Of a stretch of DNA of 64,000 nucleotides, positions 37,321 to 45,791 are shown in pieces. Origin of the DNA: Pseudaquabacterium pictum (GTDB lineage Bacteria; Pseudomonadota; Gammaproteobacteria; Burkholderiales; Burkholderiaceae_C); contig NZ_BJCL01000002.1 of NCBI RefSeq assembly GCF_005403045.1, forward strand, positions 372,001 through 436,000, given 5' to 3'. The notes under the pieces were generated by a model that was not told the DNA's origin, ran no database searches, and was given only the letters and a program-made list of their open reading frames with translations. The position numbers were made by a program, and so were the translations under genes. Within the stretch, counting starts at the first letter, position 1. Each line of letters begins with the position of its first letter.

Positions 37321-39609
37321 CTAGCGCCGGCGGGCGTGACGGATGCCCGGCACCTGGGCCACGGCGCGCAGCACCGCATTCAGCCGGGTGGCGTCGGCCA
37401 GTTCCACCGTGAAGGTCATGTAGGCGGTGCTGCCACCCTTCCCGCCAGGACCCTTGACCGACTGGGTGTGCACGCCGGTGACATTGACCTTGTCCTTGGC
37501 GAAGACCTCGCTGATGTCGCGCAGCAGGCCGGAGCGGTCGGCCGCCTCCACCACCACGTCCACCGGGTAGGCGGCGTTGTCGCCAGCATCGCCCCAGGCC
37601 ACGGCGATCACCCGCTCCGGCGTGCGCTCGGCCATGTGGCGGAAATTGGGGCAGGTGCTGCGGTGGATGGCCACGCCCTTGCCACGGGTGACATAGCCGC
37701 CGATGGCATCCGGCGGCGCCGGCCGGCAGCAGCGGGCCAGCTGCGTGAGCAGCGATTCCACGCCCACCACCAGCACGCCACCCTCGGTGGCGCGGGTGCG
37801 CTTGAGGTGGATGCCGTCGTCCTCGGCCGGCACGGCCGGGGCCGGGCGCAACAGCAGCTCGATGTTGCGCAGCGAAAACTCGTCCTTGCCGACCACCTCG
37901 AACAGCGCGTCGGCGCCCTTGAAGCCCAGCTGCGCGGCCAGGTCGTCGAGCTTGATCGCCGTGCGGCCTTCACGCTGCAGCAGCTTCTCCACCAGCTCCC
38001 GCCCGCGGGCGATGGTGGTCTGCATCGCCTGGGCGTTGAACCAGGCCCGCACCTTGGCCTTGCTGCGCGGGCTGCGGATGTAGCCCAGCTCGGCATTCAG
38101 CCAGTCCAGCGACGGTCCGCCCTCCTTGGCCGCCACCACCTCCACCGTCTGGCCATTGGCCAGCGCGGTGTTCAGCGGCACCATCACGCCGTCGACCCGG
38201 GCGCCGCGGCAGCGGTGGCCCAGGTCGGTGTGCAGCACGTAGGCGAAATCGATCGGCGTGGCGCCGGCGCCCAGCTCGATCACCGTGGCCTGGGGCGTGA
38301 AGACGTAGATGCGGTCCTCGAAGGACGGACCGGCCACGCCGGGGTCGCTGGTCTGGCCGGCACGCTGGTCGACGAACTCGCGCTCCCAGGCCAGCAGCTG
38401 GCGCAGCACCGCCTTGCGCGCCTCGGCCACCCGTTCCTCGAACTCGCCGGCCGCCAGCACGCCGGCATAGCCCTTGGCGCCGGCCTCCTTGTAGGCCCAG
38501 TGCGCCGCCACGCCGTGTTCGGCATGCTCGTGCATGGCCGCGGTGCGGATCTGCACCTCCACCGGCCGGCCGCTTCCGGCGGCACCGTCGGGCTCGTCGA
38601 ACAGCACCACGGTGTGCAGGCTCTGGTAGCCGTTGGACTTGGGCCGGGCGATGTAGTCGTCGTACTCGCCGGGCACCGGGCGGTGGCATTCATGCACCCG
38701 CGACAGCGCGGCATAACAGGCCGGCACATCGGCCACGATGATGCGCAGCGCCCGCAGGTCGAACACCCGGTCCAGCGCCAGGCCCTTGCCCTGCATCTTC
38801 TTCCAGATGCTGTACAGGTGCTTGGGCCGGCCCTGCACTTGCGCATCGATGCCGGCGGCCGCCAGCTCGGCCTGCAGCCGGCCGCGCGCCGCCTCGATAC
38901 CGGTCTCGCGCTGCAGCCGCTTCTCGGCCAGGGCCTGGGCCAGGCGCTTGTACTCGGCCGGCTGCAGGAAGCGGAAGGCCAGGTCCTCCATCTCCCACTT
39001 GATCTGCCAGATGCCCAGGCGGTTGGCCAGCGGCGCGAAGACCTGCTGGCTCTCCTGCGCCAGCAGCTGGGGGCACGGCACCTTGCTGGCCGCATGCCAG
39101 CGCAGCGTCTGCAGGCGCGAGGCCAGGCGCAGCAGCACCACCCGCAAATCGCGCGAGAACGCCAGCAGCATCTTGCGCACCCGCTCGGTCTGCTGGGCGC
39201 GCTGCTCGGCTTCGACCTGCGCCTCGCGGGCAGCGCGCTGGATCTGCACCAGCTTGCGGGTGTGGGCCACCAGGCCGGCATAGCTCTCGCCGAAGGCCTT
39301 GGCCACCACCTCCTCGGGCTTCTGCAGAAAGTCGCCGGCATAGACCAGGTAGGCCGCCGCCCGCATGCCCGGCCCGGCTCCGATGGCCTGCAGGATGTCG
39401 GCCACGCCATCGGCATGGGCCAGCGCATCCTCGCCGGTGTCGAGCAGACGGCCGGTCAGCAGCGGCTCGGCAAAGGCGCGGGCGCGCTGCAGTGCCGCGT
39501 GCTCGGCCTCGGCGCTGTCGGCCGCGCCGCCGGGGCCGCTGCCGGTGAGCGCGACGATCGGCGCCGACGGATGCGGCACCGCTTGCGGCGCCTGGGGCTC
39601 GGTCTTCAT
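37321..39609 (-). CDS. relA: GTP pyrophosphokinase RelA
   Basis: This is a 762-residue long RelA/SpoT homologue. The N-terminal HD hydrolase domain is degenerate: where SpoT has the metal-binding His-Asp, this protein reads Y-L-V-Y-A-G, so it should be synthetase-only. The synthetase region (about 255-370) contains R-P-K-H-L-Y-S-I-W-K-K-M and the acidic L-R-A-L-R-I-I-V substrate segment. TGS (about 428-490), a CC/zinc-finger region with R-C-C-R-P and a C-terminal ACT domain (about 679-760) follow. It makes (p)ppGpp on stalled ribosomes. The start overlaps the upstream hydrolase stop by four bases. Confidence 0.95.
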   Translation of the reverse strand: MKTEPQAPQAVPHPSAPIVALTGSGPGGAADSAEAEHAALQRARAFAEPLLTGRLLDTGEDALAHADGVADILQAIGAGPGMRAAAYLVYAGDFLQKPEEVVAKAFGESYAGLVAHTRKLVQIQRAAREAQVEAEQRAQQTERVRKMLLAFSRDLRVVLLRLASRLQTLRWHAASKVPCPQLLAQESQQVFAPLANRLGIWQIKWEMEDLAFRFLQPAEYKRLAQALAEKRLQRETGIEAARGRLQAELAAAGIDAQVQGRPKHLYSIWKKMQGKGLALDRVFDLRALRIIVADVPACYAALSRVHECHRPVPGEYDDYIARPKSNGYQSLHTVVLFDEPDGAAGSGRPVEVQIRTAAMHEHAEHGVAAHWAYKEAGAKGYAGVLAAGEFEERVAEARKAVLRQLLAWEREFVDQRAGQTSDPGVAGPSFEDRIYVFTPQATVIELGAGATPIDFAYVLHTDLGHRCRGARVDGVMVPLNTALANGQTVEVVAAKEGGPSLDWLNAELGYIRSPRSKAKVRAWFNAQAMQTTIARGRELVEKLLQREGRTAIKLDDLAAQLGFKGADALFEVVGKDEFSLRNIELLLRPAPAVPAEDDGIHLKRTRATEGGVLVVGVESLLTQLARCCRPAPPDAIGGYVTRGKGVAIHRSTCPNFRHMAERTPERVIAVAWGDAGDNAAYPVDVVVEAADRSGLLRDISEVFAKDKVNVTGVHTQSVKGPGGKGGSTAYMTFTVELADATRLNAVLRAVAQVPGIRHARRR

Positions 39610-40487
39610 GGCTGGCGCAAGAACTCCTGCACCAGAGCCACCTGGTCCGCTTGCACCAGAGTGGGCGCATGGCCCACGCCGGGCAGCACGACCAGCCGGG
39701 CCCGCGGGCCGCGCGTGGTCATCACCTCGGCGGTGGCGGCCGACAGCAGATCGGACTGCTCACCGCGGATCAGCAGCGTGGGGCAGCGCAGCCGGTCGTA
39801 GCTGGCCCACAGCGCGGCCTGGCCGGCCTCGGCCAGCTCGGGCGTGACCAGGCGGAAGGGCACGGCGATCGCCGGGTCGTAGTGGGGCTTGAAACCGTCG
39901 CCGTCCGGCTTGAGCTGCGGGCGGGTCAGCGCCAGCCATTGGTCGCGGCTGTGCGGGCCGAAGCCCTGGCTGATGGCCCACAGCGCATCGGCCGCCGCCT
40001 CCACGCTGGGCCAGTGCGCCGGCAGCCCCAGGTAGGTGCCGATGCGCTGCAGCGAGGCCCATTCGATCACCGGCCCCACATCGTTGAGCACCAGGCGCTG
40101 CACCGGGCTGTTGGGCAACGACGCCAGGCCCAGGCCGATCAGCCCGCCCATCGACGTGCCGACCCAGTGCACCGTCTGCGCGTCCAGCCGGGCCAGCAGC
40201 GTGACCATGTCGGCCACGTAGACCGGGATGGCGTACCCCATCGGGTCGGCCAGCCAGTCGCTCTGGCCGCGGCCCACCACGTCGGGGCAGATGACGCGGT
40301 ACTCGCCGCACAGCGCGGCGGCCAGCGTGTCGAAGTCGCGCCCCTGGCGCGACAGGCCGTGGGCGCAGACCAGCACCCGCGGATTGGCGGCGTCGCCCCA
40401 CTCCCAGTAGGCCATGCGGTGCAGGCCGCCGCTGCCCAGGCATTGCACATGCTTCAGGCGGGGGGTGGGTGGCGCGGTGTCAGCCAT
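39606..40487 (-). CDS. Alpha/beta fold hydrolase
   Basis: This is a 293-residue hydrolase. The nucleophile elbow is G-T-S-M-G-G, the oxyanion segment A-H-G-L-S-R, the acid probably in R-G-E-Q-S-D-L-L and the His in G-V-G-H-A-P. AAGGAGA stands eight bases upstream of the ATG, favouring it over in-frame ATGs further upstream. Translational coupling with relA (ATGA overlap) is notable, but no role in the stringent response is known to me. The substrate is unknown. Confidence 0.85.
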   Translation of the reverse strand: MADTAPPTPRLKHVQCLGSGGLHRMAYWEWGDAANPRVLVCAHGLSRQGRDFDTLAAALCGEYRVICPDVVGRGQSDWLADPMGYAIPVYVADMVTLLARLDAQTVHWVGTSMGGLIGLGLASLPNSPVQRLVLNDVGPVIEWASLQRIGTYLGLPAHWPSVEAAADALWAISQGFGPHSRDQWLALTRPQLKPDGDGFKPHYDPAIAVPFRLVTPELAEAGQAALWASYDRLRCPTLLIRGEQSDLLSAATAEVMTTRGPRARLVVLPGVGHAPTLVQADQVALVQEFLRQP

Positions 40488-40580
40488 GGTGCGGGTCTCC
40501 TTGCCCATAATCATCGCAGCAAGGGCCGGACGATCCGCCGCCGGCCCGCCCCCATCGATCGAATGTTTTCGGAGAAGCAC

Positions 40581-41351
40581 ATGCTCAAAGGCAAGACCGC
40601 CCTCGTCACCGGCTCCACCAGCGGCATCGGACTGGGCATTGCCCTGCAGCTGGCCCGCCAGGGCGCCCACATCATGCTCAACGGCTTCGGCGATGTCGAC
40701 GGCGCCAAGGCCGCGGTGGCGGCGCTGGGCGGCCGGGTGTCGTTCCACGGCGCCGACATGTCCAAGCCGGCCGAGATCGAGGCCATGGTGCGGGCCTGCG
40801 AGGCCGAGTTCGGCGCGGTCGACATCCTCGTCAACAACGCCGGCATCCAGCATGTGGCCAAGATCGAGGACTTCCCGGTCGACCGTTGGGACGCGATCAT
40901 CGCGATCAACCTGTCGTCGGCCTTCCATAGCACCCGCGCTGCGCTGCCGGGCATGAAGGCGCGCAACTGGGGCCGGGTGATCAACATCGCCTCCACCCAC
41001 GGCCTGGTGGCCTCGGCCGAGAAATCCGCCTACGTCGCGGCCAAGCACGGCATCGTCGGCTTCACCAAGGCGGCGGCGCTGGAATGCGCCACCACCGGCG
41101 TCACCCACAACGCCATCTGTCCAGGCTGGGTGCTGACGCCGCTGGTGCAGAAGCAGGTGGACGCGCGTGCCGCCGCGGCCGGCATCTCCAACGACGAGGC
41201 CAAGCGCCAGCTGCTGGCCGAAAAGCAGCCGTCGCTGCAGTTCACCACGCCCGAGCAGCTGGGCGAGCTGGCGGTGTTCCTGTGCTCGTCGGCTGCCGAC
41301 AACGTGCGCGGCCAGGCCTGGGCGATGGACGGCGGCTGGACGGCCCAGTGA
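40581..41351 (+). CDS. bdhA: D-3-hydroxybutyrate dehydrogenase
   Basis: This is a 256-residue SDR with T-G-S-T-S-G-I-G-L-G, N-N-A-G-I-Q-H-V, catalytic Ser138 and Tyr151/Lys155. The I-Q-H-V-A-K-I-E-D-F-P segment, C-P-G-W-V-L-T-P-L-V and the C-terminal A-W-A-M-D-G-G-W-T-A-Q are characteristic of bacterial 3-hydroxybutyrate dehydrogenases used in polyhydroxybutyrate breakdown. GGAGAA lies five bases before the ATG and a CATAAT hexamer at 40507-40512 is a likely -10. Its stop abuts that of the convergent SIMPL gene. Confidence 0.93.
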   Translation: MLKGKTALVTGSTSGIGLGIALQLARQGAHIMLNGFGDVDGAKAAVAALGGRVSFHGADMSKPAEIEAMVRACEAEFGAVDILVNNAGIQHVAKIEDFPVDRWDAIIAINLSSAFHSTRAALPGMKARNWGRVINIASTHGLVASAEKSAYVAAKHGIVGFTKAAALECATTGVTHNAICPGWVLTPLVQKQVDARAAAAGISNDEAKRQLLAEKQPSLQFTTPEQLGELAVFLCSSAADNVRGQAWAMDGGWTAQ

Positions 41352-42098
41352 CTACCTGGGCGACAGCTGGATGCTGCCGTTGACCGAAACCGTCACCGTG
41401 GTCCGGCCCGGCTCCACCGGCTGGCCCGCCTCGGCCATCGGCGCCGCGGCAGCGGCCATCCTGTACATCGGCGCCGGCATCGGCGCACCGCTCTCGCTGC
41501 CGTTGACCGACACCTCGCGCAGGCTGTAGCTCGCAAAGCCGAACTGCCGCGCATGGGCCTCGGCCCGGTCCTTGAAGCGGCCGATGGCCTGGGCGGCCAC
41601 CTCGGCCTCCACCTTGTCGCGCGCTTCGCGTGACAGGCCGTAGCCCACCCGCGCCACCGTCAGGCTGTTCAGCCGGCCGGCCAGCTGGCTGATGGCCGCG
41701 GTGTCGCTGCCCTCCACCACCAGCTCGGCGCGGCCCTGCCAGCCGCTGATCACCGGCGCCGTGCCCGGCTTGGCGGCGTAGCGCGGCGACAGGTTGAAGC
41801 TGCCGGTGCGCACCTCCACGCCGCCGGGCCGGGCAGCCTTGCGGGCCTCGGCCAGCGCGGCATCCAGCACCTGGCGCAACTGGCTCTGCACAGCGGCGGC
41901 GTCGCTGCCCTCGCGGGTGGCCGCCAGGGTGATGGCGATCAGGTCCTGCGGCACCTCGCGGCTGGCCTCGGCACTGAGGTTGACCACGTTCTGCGGCGCG
42001 GCCTGCCACACCGTCACCGGGTTGGTCTGGGCCAGCGCCGGGCCGGCCAGCAGGGCAGCGGCCAGGGGCAGCAGGAGGGGGAGGCGGCGGAGAGTCAT
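41352..42098 (-). CDS. SIMPL (DUF541) domain periplasmic protein
   Basis: This is a 248-residue exported protein. A Sec signal ends A-L-A before Gln24. The mature chain shows the SIMPL/DUF541 landmarks: V-V-N-L-S-A-E-A-S-R-E-V-P-Q-D, a central I-S-G-W-Q-G-R-A-E-L-V-V and the closing V-T-V-S-V-N-G-S-I-Q-L. Family members are linked to oxidative stress and outer-envelope functions, but the molecular role is undefined. It is divergent from ompR across 207 bases. Confidence 0.88.
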   Translation of the reverse strand: MTLRRLPLLLPLAAALLAGPALAQTNPVTVWQAAPQNVVNLSAEASREVPQDLIAITLAATREGSDAAAVQSQLRQVLDAALAEARKAARPGGVEVRTGSFNLSPRYAAKPGTAPVISGWQGRAELVVEGSDTAAISQLAGRLNSLTVARVGYGLSREARDKVEAEVAAQAIGRFKDRAEAHARQFGFASYSLREVSVNGSESGAPMPAPMYRMAAAAAPMAEAGQPVEPGRTTVTVSVNGSIQLSPR

Positions 42099-42226
42099 CG
42101 AGGGTCTCGCAGGAAGGAGCGGAGCCGGCCAGGCCGGCGGCGGTGCAAGCTGCAGCCGCCACACCCACAGCGCGGCAGCCTGCTGCGTGGTTGACTTCAC
42201 GGCGGGAAGCAACCTGCCGCGCACAG

Positions 42227-42292
42227 TTGTAACAGAGGGTCAGAACCGGGCCTGGCGCCCGGACACCGGCCTGCACAATGCCGTTGTTACAA
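42227..42292. promoter_or_regulatory. Inverted TTGTAAC / GTTACAA sites upstream of ompR
   Basis: TTGTAAC (42227-42233) and GTTACAA (42286-42292) are exact reverse complements in the otherwise GC-rich gap between the SIMPL gene and ompR. GTAACA-like half-sites are a feature of OmpR boxes, so autoregulation is possible. A CACAAT at 42274-42279 could be the -10. Confidence 0.4.
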
Positions 42293-42305
42293 ATGGGAGC
42301 CCCGC

Positions 42306-43040
42306 ATGACCGCCCCTGCCAACGCCCGCCCAGACCGCATCGTCGTCGTCGACGACGACGCCCGCATCCGCGACCTGCTGCGCCGCTACCTCACGCAGGA
42401 AGGCTTCGACGTGCTGCTGGCCGAGGACGGCAAGGCGCTGAACCGGCTGCTGACGCGCGAGAACATCGACATGATCGTGCTCGACCTGATGCTGCCGGGC
42501 GAGGACGGCCTGTCGATCTGCCGCCGCCTGCGCGCAGCCAACGACACCACGCCGATCATCATGCTCACCGCCAAGGTGGAGGATGTGGACCGCATCGTCG
42601 GCCTGGAGGTGGGCGCCGACGACTACCTGCCCAAGCCCTTCAATCCGCGCGAGCTGCTGGCGCGCATCCATGCGGTGCTGCGCCGCCGTCCGGCGCAGGA
42701 AGCCCCCGGCGCACCCAGCAAGGAGGCCCAGGTCGTCAACTTCGGGCCGTTCGAGTTCGACCTGTCGCTGCGCCGGCTGACCAAGGACGGCGAGCCGATC
42801 GCGCTGACCACCGGTGAGTTCTCGATGCTCAAGGCCCTGGTGCGCCACCCGCGCCAGCCGCTGTCGCGCGACAAGCTGGCGCAGCTGGCCCGCGGCCGCG
42901 ACTTCGAGCCCTTCGACCGCAGCCTGGACGTGCAGGTCTCGCGGCTGCGCAAGCTGATCGAGCCCGATCCCTCGCAGCCGCGCTACATCCAGACCGTGTG
43001 GGGCGTGGGTTATGTCTTCGTGCCGGACGGTGCAGGCTGA
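42306..43040 (+). CDS. ompR: Two-component response regulator OmpR
   Basis: This is a 244-residue OmpR-family regulator. The receiver has acidic residues D16-D18, phosphoacceptor Asp60 in V-L-D-L-M-L-P-G and the conserved Lys in L-P-K-P-F-N-P. The winged-helix effector domain ends in V-W-G-V-G-Y-V-F-V-P. It is paired with the adjacent EnvZ-like kinase and likely governs envelope/osmotic responses, as in other betaproteobacteria. Confidence 0.93.
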   Translation: MTAPANARPDRIVVVDDDARIRDLLRRYLTQEGFDVLLAEDGKALNRLLTRENIDMIVLDLMLPGEDGLSICRRLRAANDTTPIIMLTAKVEDVDRIVGLEVGADDYLPKPFNPRELLARIHAVLRRRPAQEAPGAPSKEAQVVNFGPFEFDLSLRRLTKDGEPIALTTGEFSMLKALVRHPRQPLSRDKLAQLARGRDFEPFDRSLDVQVSRLRKLIEPDPSQPRYIQTVWGVGYVFVPDGAG

Positions 43041-43103
43041 GCCGGCAGCGCGGTGGTGCGGTGTACCCTTGTGACCCCGTCCACCTGACTCCCGGGTAAT
43101 CCC

Positions 43104-44474
43104 TTGACCCAGCAGAAGGTCGCGCTCAGCCTGTTCTGGCGCACGTTCTTCCTGTTGCTGCTGCTGCTGGCCGCCATCGCGGCGGCGTGGGGCTTCACGC
43201 TGCGCAGTGTCGACGTGCAAGGCTGGCTGGGCCCGCGCAACGTGCCGCACCTCACCAGCCTGCTGCGGCTGAGCGCAGAGGCCCTGCGCACCAGCGACCG
43301 TGCCAACCGCCCGGTGCTGCTGAAGAACCTCGCCGCCCGCGAGGGCCTGTTGCTGCAGGCCCGGGCGGTGGCCGATGTCTGGACGGTGCCGGCCGAAGGC
43401 GGCCCCCTGGCCCGCCTGGCCGGCGAGCTGCGCCGCCGCCTGGGCCCCGAGCTGGTGGTCGCCAGCAGCCTGAACGGTGCGCCGGGCCTGTGGTTCGGTT
43501 TCGTGGTCGAGCGCGAGGCCTGGTGGCTGCAGGTGCCGGCCGGTCTGGTGCCGCCGCCACCCGACCGCCAGGGCCTACTGTGGGTGCTGGGCGCCGCGCT
43601 GGCCACGCTGGCCGGCGTCGTGTTGATCGCCCAGCTGATCAATCAGCCGCTGCGCCAGTTGTCGTTCGCAGCCAGCAAGATCCGCGGCGGCGAATTCGAT
43701 TCGCGGCTGGACGAGACCACCATCACCAGCGAGATCCGCGAGGTGAACATGGGCTTCAACCGCATGGCCCGCGAGCTGGCCAAGGTGGAGGAAGACCGCG
43801 CGGTGATGCTGGCCGGCATCAGCCACGACCTGCGCACGCCGCTGGCGCGGCTGCGGCTGGAAGCCGAGATGAGCGTGGTCGACGACGAGGCCCGCAGCAA
43901 CATGGCCAGCGACATCGACCAGCTCGACGCCATCATCGACAAGTTCATGGACTACGCCCGCCCGGGCGAGACCCACCTGCGGCCGGTGCTGCTGTCCAAG
44001 CTGATCGACAAGGAGGCGGCCTCGTTCCGCGATCCCTCCGAGATCCGCATCACCTCGCGGGTGAGCATCGACCTGGAGGTGCTGGCCGACGAGGTGGAAC
44101 TGGGCCGGGTGTTCAGCAACCTGTTCGAGAACGCCCGCCGCTACGGCCGCACCACCGACACCGGCATTGCCATGGTCACCGTCAGCAACACCCGCACCGG
44201 CGGCTGGGTGATCTGCACCGTGCGCGACCACGGTCCCGGCGTGGCGCCCGAGAAGCTGGGCCAGCTGACCACGCCGTTCTTCCGCGGCGATGCGGCCCGC
44301 ACCGCCGCCACCGGCGCCGGCCTGGGCTTGGCCATCGTCGACAAGGCGATGCAGCGCATGGGCGGCCAGGTGGAGGTGGCCAACGCGCCGGAAGGCGGTC
44401 TGGTGGTGCACCTGCGGATGCGCCGCGCCCGCCACGTGCGCGCCGAGCAGACCACTACCCGCACCGACGGCTGA
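43104..44474 (+). CDS. envZ: Two-component sensor histidine kinase EnvZ
   Basis: This is a 456-residue kinase: transmembrane helix at about 12-32, periplasmic segment about 33-157, second helix about 158-178, HAMP, then HisKA with phospho-His241 in G-I-S-H-D-L-R-T-P and an ATPase domain (N-L-F-E-N-A-R-R-Y, D-H-G-P-G-V, G-L-G-L-A-I-V). The start is TTG, since no ATG precedes the first membrane helix. It follows ompR by 63 bases and lies nine bases from the convergent ispF stop. Confidence 0.92.
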   Translation: MTQQKVALSLFWRTFFLLLLLLAAIAAAWGFTLRSVDVQGWLGPRNVPHLTSLLRLSAEALRTSDRANRPVLLKNLAAREGLLLQARAVADVWTVPAEGGPLARLAGELRRRLGPELVVASSLNGAPGLWFGFVVEREAWWLQVPAGLVPPPPDRQGLLWVLGAALATLAGVVLIAQLINQPLRQLSFAASKIRGGEFDSRLDETTITSEIREVNMGFNRMARELAKVEEDRAVMLAGISHDLRTPLARLRLEAEMSVVDDEARSNMASDIDQLDAIIDKFMDYARPGETHLRPVLLSKLIDKEAASFRDPSEIRITSRVSIDLEVLADEVELGRVFSNLFENARRYGRTTDTGIAMVTVSNTRTGGWVICTVRDHGPGVAPEKLGQLTTPFFRGDAARTAATGAGLGLAIVDKAMQRMGGQVEVANAPEGGLVVHLRMRRARHVRAEQTTTRTDG

Positions 44475-44483
44475 CGCCGGTGC

Positions 44484-44972
44484 TCAGGCCTGCAGCAGCA
44501 GGCAGACGGCGCGGGCCTCGATCGCCCGGCCCTCACCCACCGGGCCCAGTTTCTCGGCGGTCTTGGCCTTCACGTTGACCTGTCCGGGTTCCAGACCCAG
44601 CAGCGCAGCGATGCGCGCCACCATCGCCGGGATGTGCGGCGCCAGCTTGGGCGCCTGGGCCACGATGGTGCTGTCGATGTTGCCGATCTGCCAGCCGGCG
44701 GCACGCACCCGGCGCGCCGCCTCGGCCAGCAGCACGCCGGAATCGGCGCCCTTGAATTGCGGGTCGGTGTCGGGGAAATGCCGGCCGATGTCGCCCAGCG
44801 CGGCGGCGCCGAGCAGGGCGTCGGTGATGGCGTGCAGCAGGGCATCGGCATCGGAATGGCCCAGCAGGCCGTGGCTGTGCGGGATGGTGATGCCGCCCAG
44901 CACCAGCGGCCGGCCGCTGACCAGCTGGTGCACATCCCAGCCTTCGCCGATGCGCAGTGTGGGGATGCTCAT
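44484..44972 (-). CDS. ispF: 2-C-methyl-D-erythritol 2,4-cyclodiphosphate synthase
   Basis: IspF catalyses the fifth step of the MEP isoprenoid pathway. The 162-residue protein has the zinc ligands in G-W-D-V-H (Asp/His) and L-G-H-S-D-A-D, plus the C-terminal K-A-K-T-A-E-K-L-G region. Its start overlaps the ispD stop by four bases, the common ispD-ispF arrangement. Confidence 0.97.
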   Translation of the reverse strand: MSIPTLRIGEGWDVHQLVSGRPLVLGGITIPHSHGLLGHSDADALLHAITDALLGAAALGDIGRHFPDTDPQFKGADSGVLLAEAARRVRAAGWQIGNIDSTIVAQAPKLAPHIPAMVARIAALLGLEPGQVNVKAKTAEKLGPVGEGRAIEARAVCLLLQA

Positions 44973-45706
44973 GCAGCGACCTCCCGTGTGGCCAGCAGGC
45001 GCGCGGCCAGCGCAAAGTCACCGGGGAAGGTGAGCTTGAAGTTCTCCTGGTCGCCGGGCACCAGGCGTGGCGCCAGGCCCAGGGCCTCGATGGCGCTGGC
45101 CTCGTCGGTGACGGCCGCGCCGGCGGTGGCCAGCGCTTCGCGCAGCTGTCCCAGGCGGAACATCTGCGGCGTCTGCGCGGCCCACTTGGCGTTGCGGTCG
45201 ATGGTGGCGGCCACGCGGTCGCCACCTTCATGGGCCGGGCTGGCCTGCTTCAAGGTGTCGGCCACCGGCAAGGCCAGCAGGCCGCCCACCGCGTCGTCCA
45301 GACAGGCGTCGATCAGCCGATCGACCCAGATGGCGCGCAGCAGGCAGCGGGCGGCATCGTGCACCAGCACCCAGTCGTCGGGCCGGGCGCCGCGGTGTTG
45401 CAGCTCGGCCAGGCCGGCGGCCACGGTGGCGGCGCGGCTGTCGCCACCACAGCGGGCCACCCAGGCACGCGGGCCGGTGAAGCCAGGGGCGGCGTCCTCG
45501 AACTGGCCGTCGTCAGGCGCCAGCACCACCAGCGTGGCGGCCAGGCGGTCCACCTGCGCCAGCGCCGCCAGGGTGTGGGCCACCACGCTGCGGCCGGCGA
45601 GGCTGGCGTACTGCTTGGGTTGCAGCAGGCCGGCGCGGCTGCCGCTGCCGGCACAGGGCACCAGCGCGTAGCAGCGGGGGCTTGGCCCCTGGTTGTGGTC
45701 TGTCAT
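44969..45706 (-). CDS. ispD: 2-C-methyl-D-erythritol 4-phosphate cytidylyltransferase
   Basis: IspD transfers CMP to methylerythritol phosphate. The 245-residue protein contains P-C-A-G-S-G-S-R (CTP-binding loop), P-K-Q-Y, V-H-D-A-A-R-C and the metal/triphosphate site near [12 protein letters not shown]. The ATG at 45706 is seven bases from a TAGAAT hexamer and has no Shine-Dalgarno, so a leaderless transcript is likely. A longer frame upstream overlaps the promoter shared with mfd. Confidence 0.95.
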   Translation of the reverse strand: MTDHNQGPSPRCYALVPCAGSGSRAGLLQPKQYASLAGRSVVAHTLAALAQVDRLAATLVVLAPDDGQFEDAAPGFTGPRAWVARCGGDSRAATVAAGLAELQHRGARPDDWVLVHDAARCLLRAIWVDRLIDACLDDAVGGLLALPVADTLKQASPAHEGGDRVAATIDRNAKWAAQTPQMFRLGQLREALATAGAAVTDEASAIEALGLAPRLVPGDQENFKLTFPGDFALAARLLATREVAA

Positions 45707-45713
45707 CGCCCGG

Positions 45714-45719
45714 ATTCTA
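45714..45719 (-). promoter_or_regulatory. -10 element TAGAAT for ispD-ispF
   Basis: The minus-strand reading of the palindrome ATTCTAGAAT (45714-45723) gives TAGAAT, ending seven bases before the ispD ATG. Confidence 0.55.
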
Positions 45720-45723
45720 GAAT
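45718..45723 (+). promoter_or_regulatory. -10 element TAGAAT for mfd
   Basis: The plus-strand reading of the same ATTCTAGAAT palindrome. Transcription would start near 45730, directly before the hairpin at 45734. Confidence 0.5.
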
Positions 45724-45733
45724 TCAGCCCAGT

Positions 45734-45763
45734 CACGCCCCCGAGCACACGCTCCGGGGCGTG
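45734..45763 (+). other. 5' leader hairpin of mfd
   Basis: Two 13-base arms (CACGCCCCCGAGC and GCTCCGGGGCGTG, one mismatch) flank an ACAC loop. It lies between the predicted start of the mfd transcript and the ATG at 45792. A clean T-run is missing, so this reads as an mRNA 5' structure rather than a terminator. Confidence 0.55.
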
Positions 45764-45791
45764 TTGCCGTTTTCTGTCGCTCCAGGCCCCC

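Noticed and set aside
45734..45763. Hairpin as an intrinsic terminator
   Set aside because: No gene on the plus strand ends upstream, and no proper T-run follows. It sits at the start of the mfd message instead.
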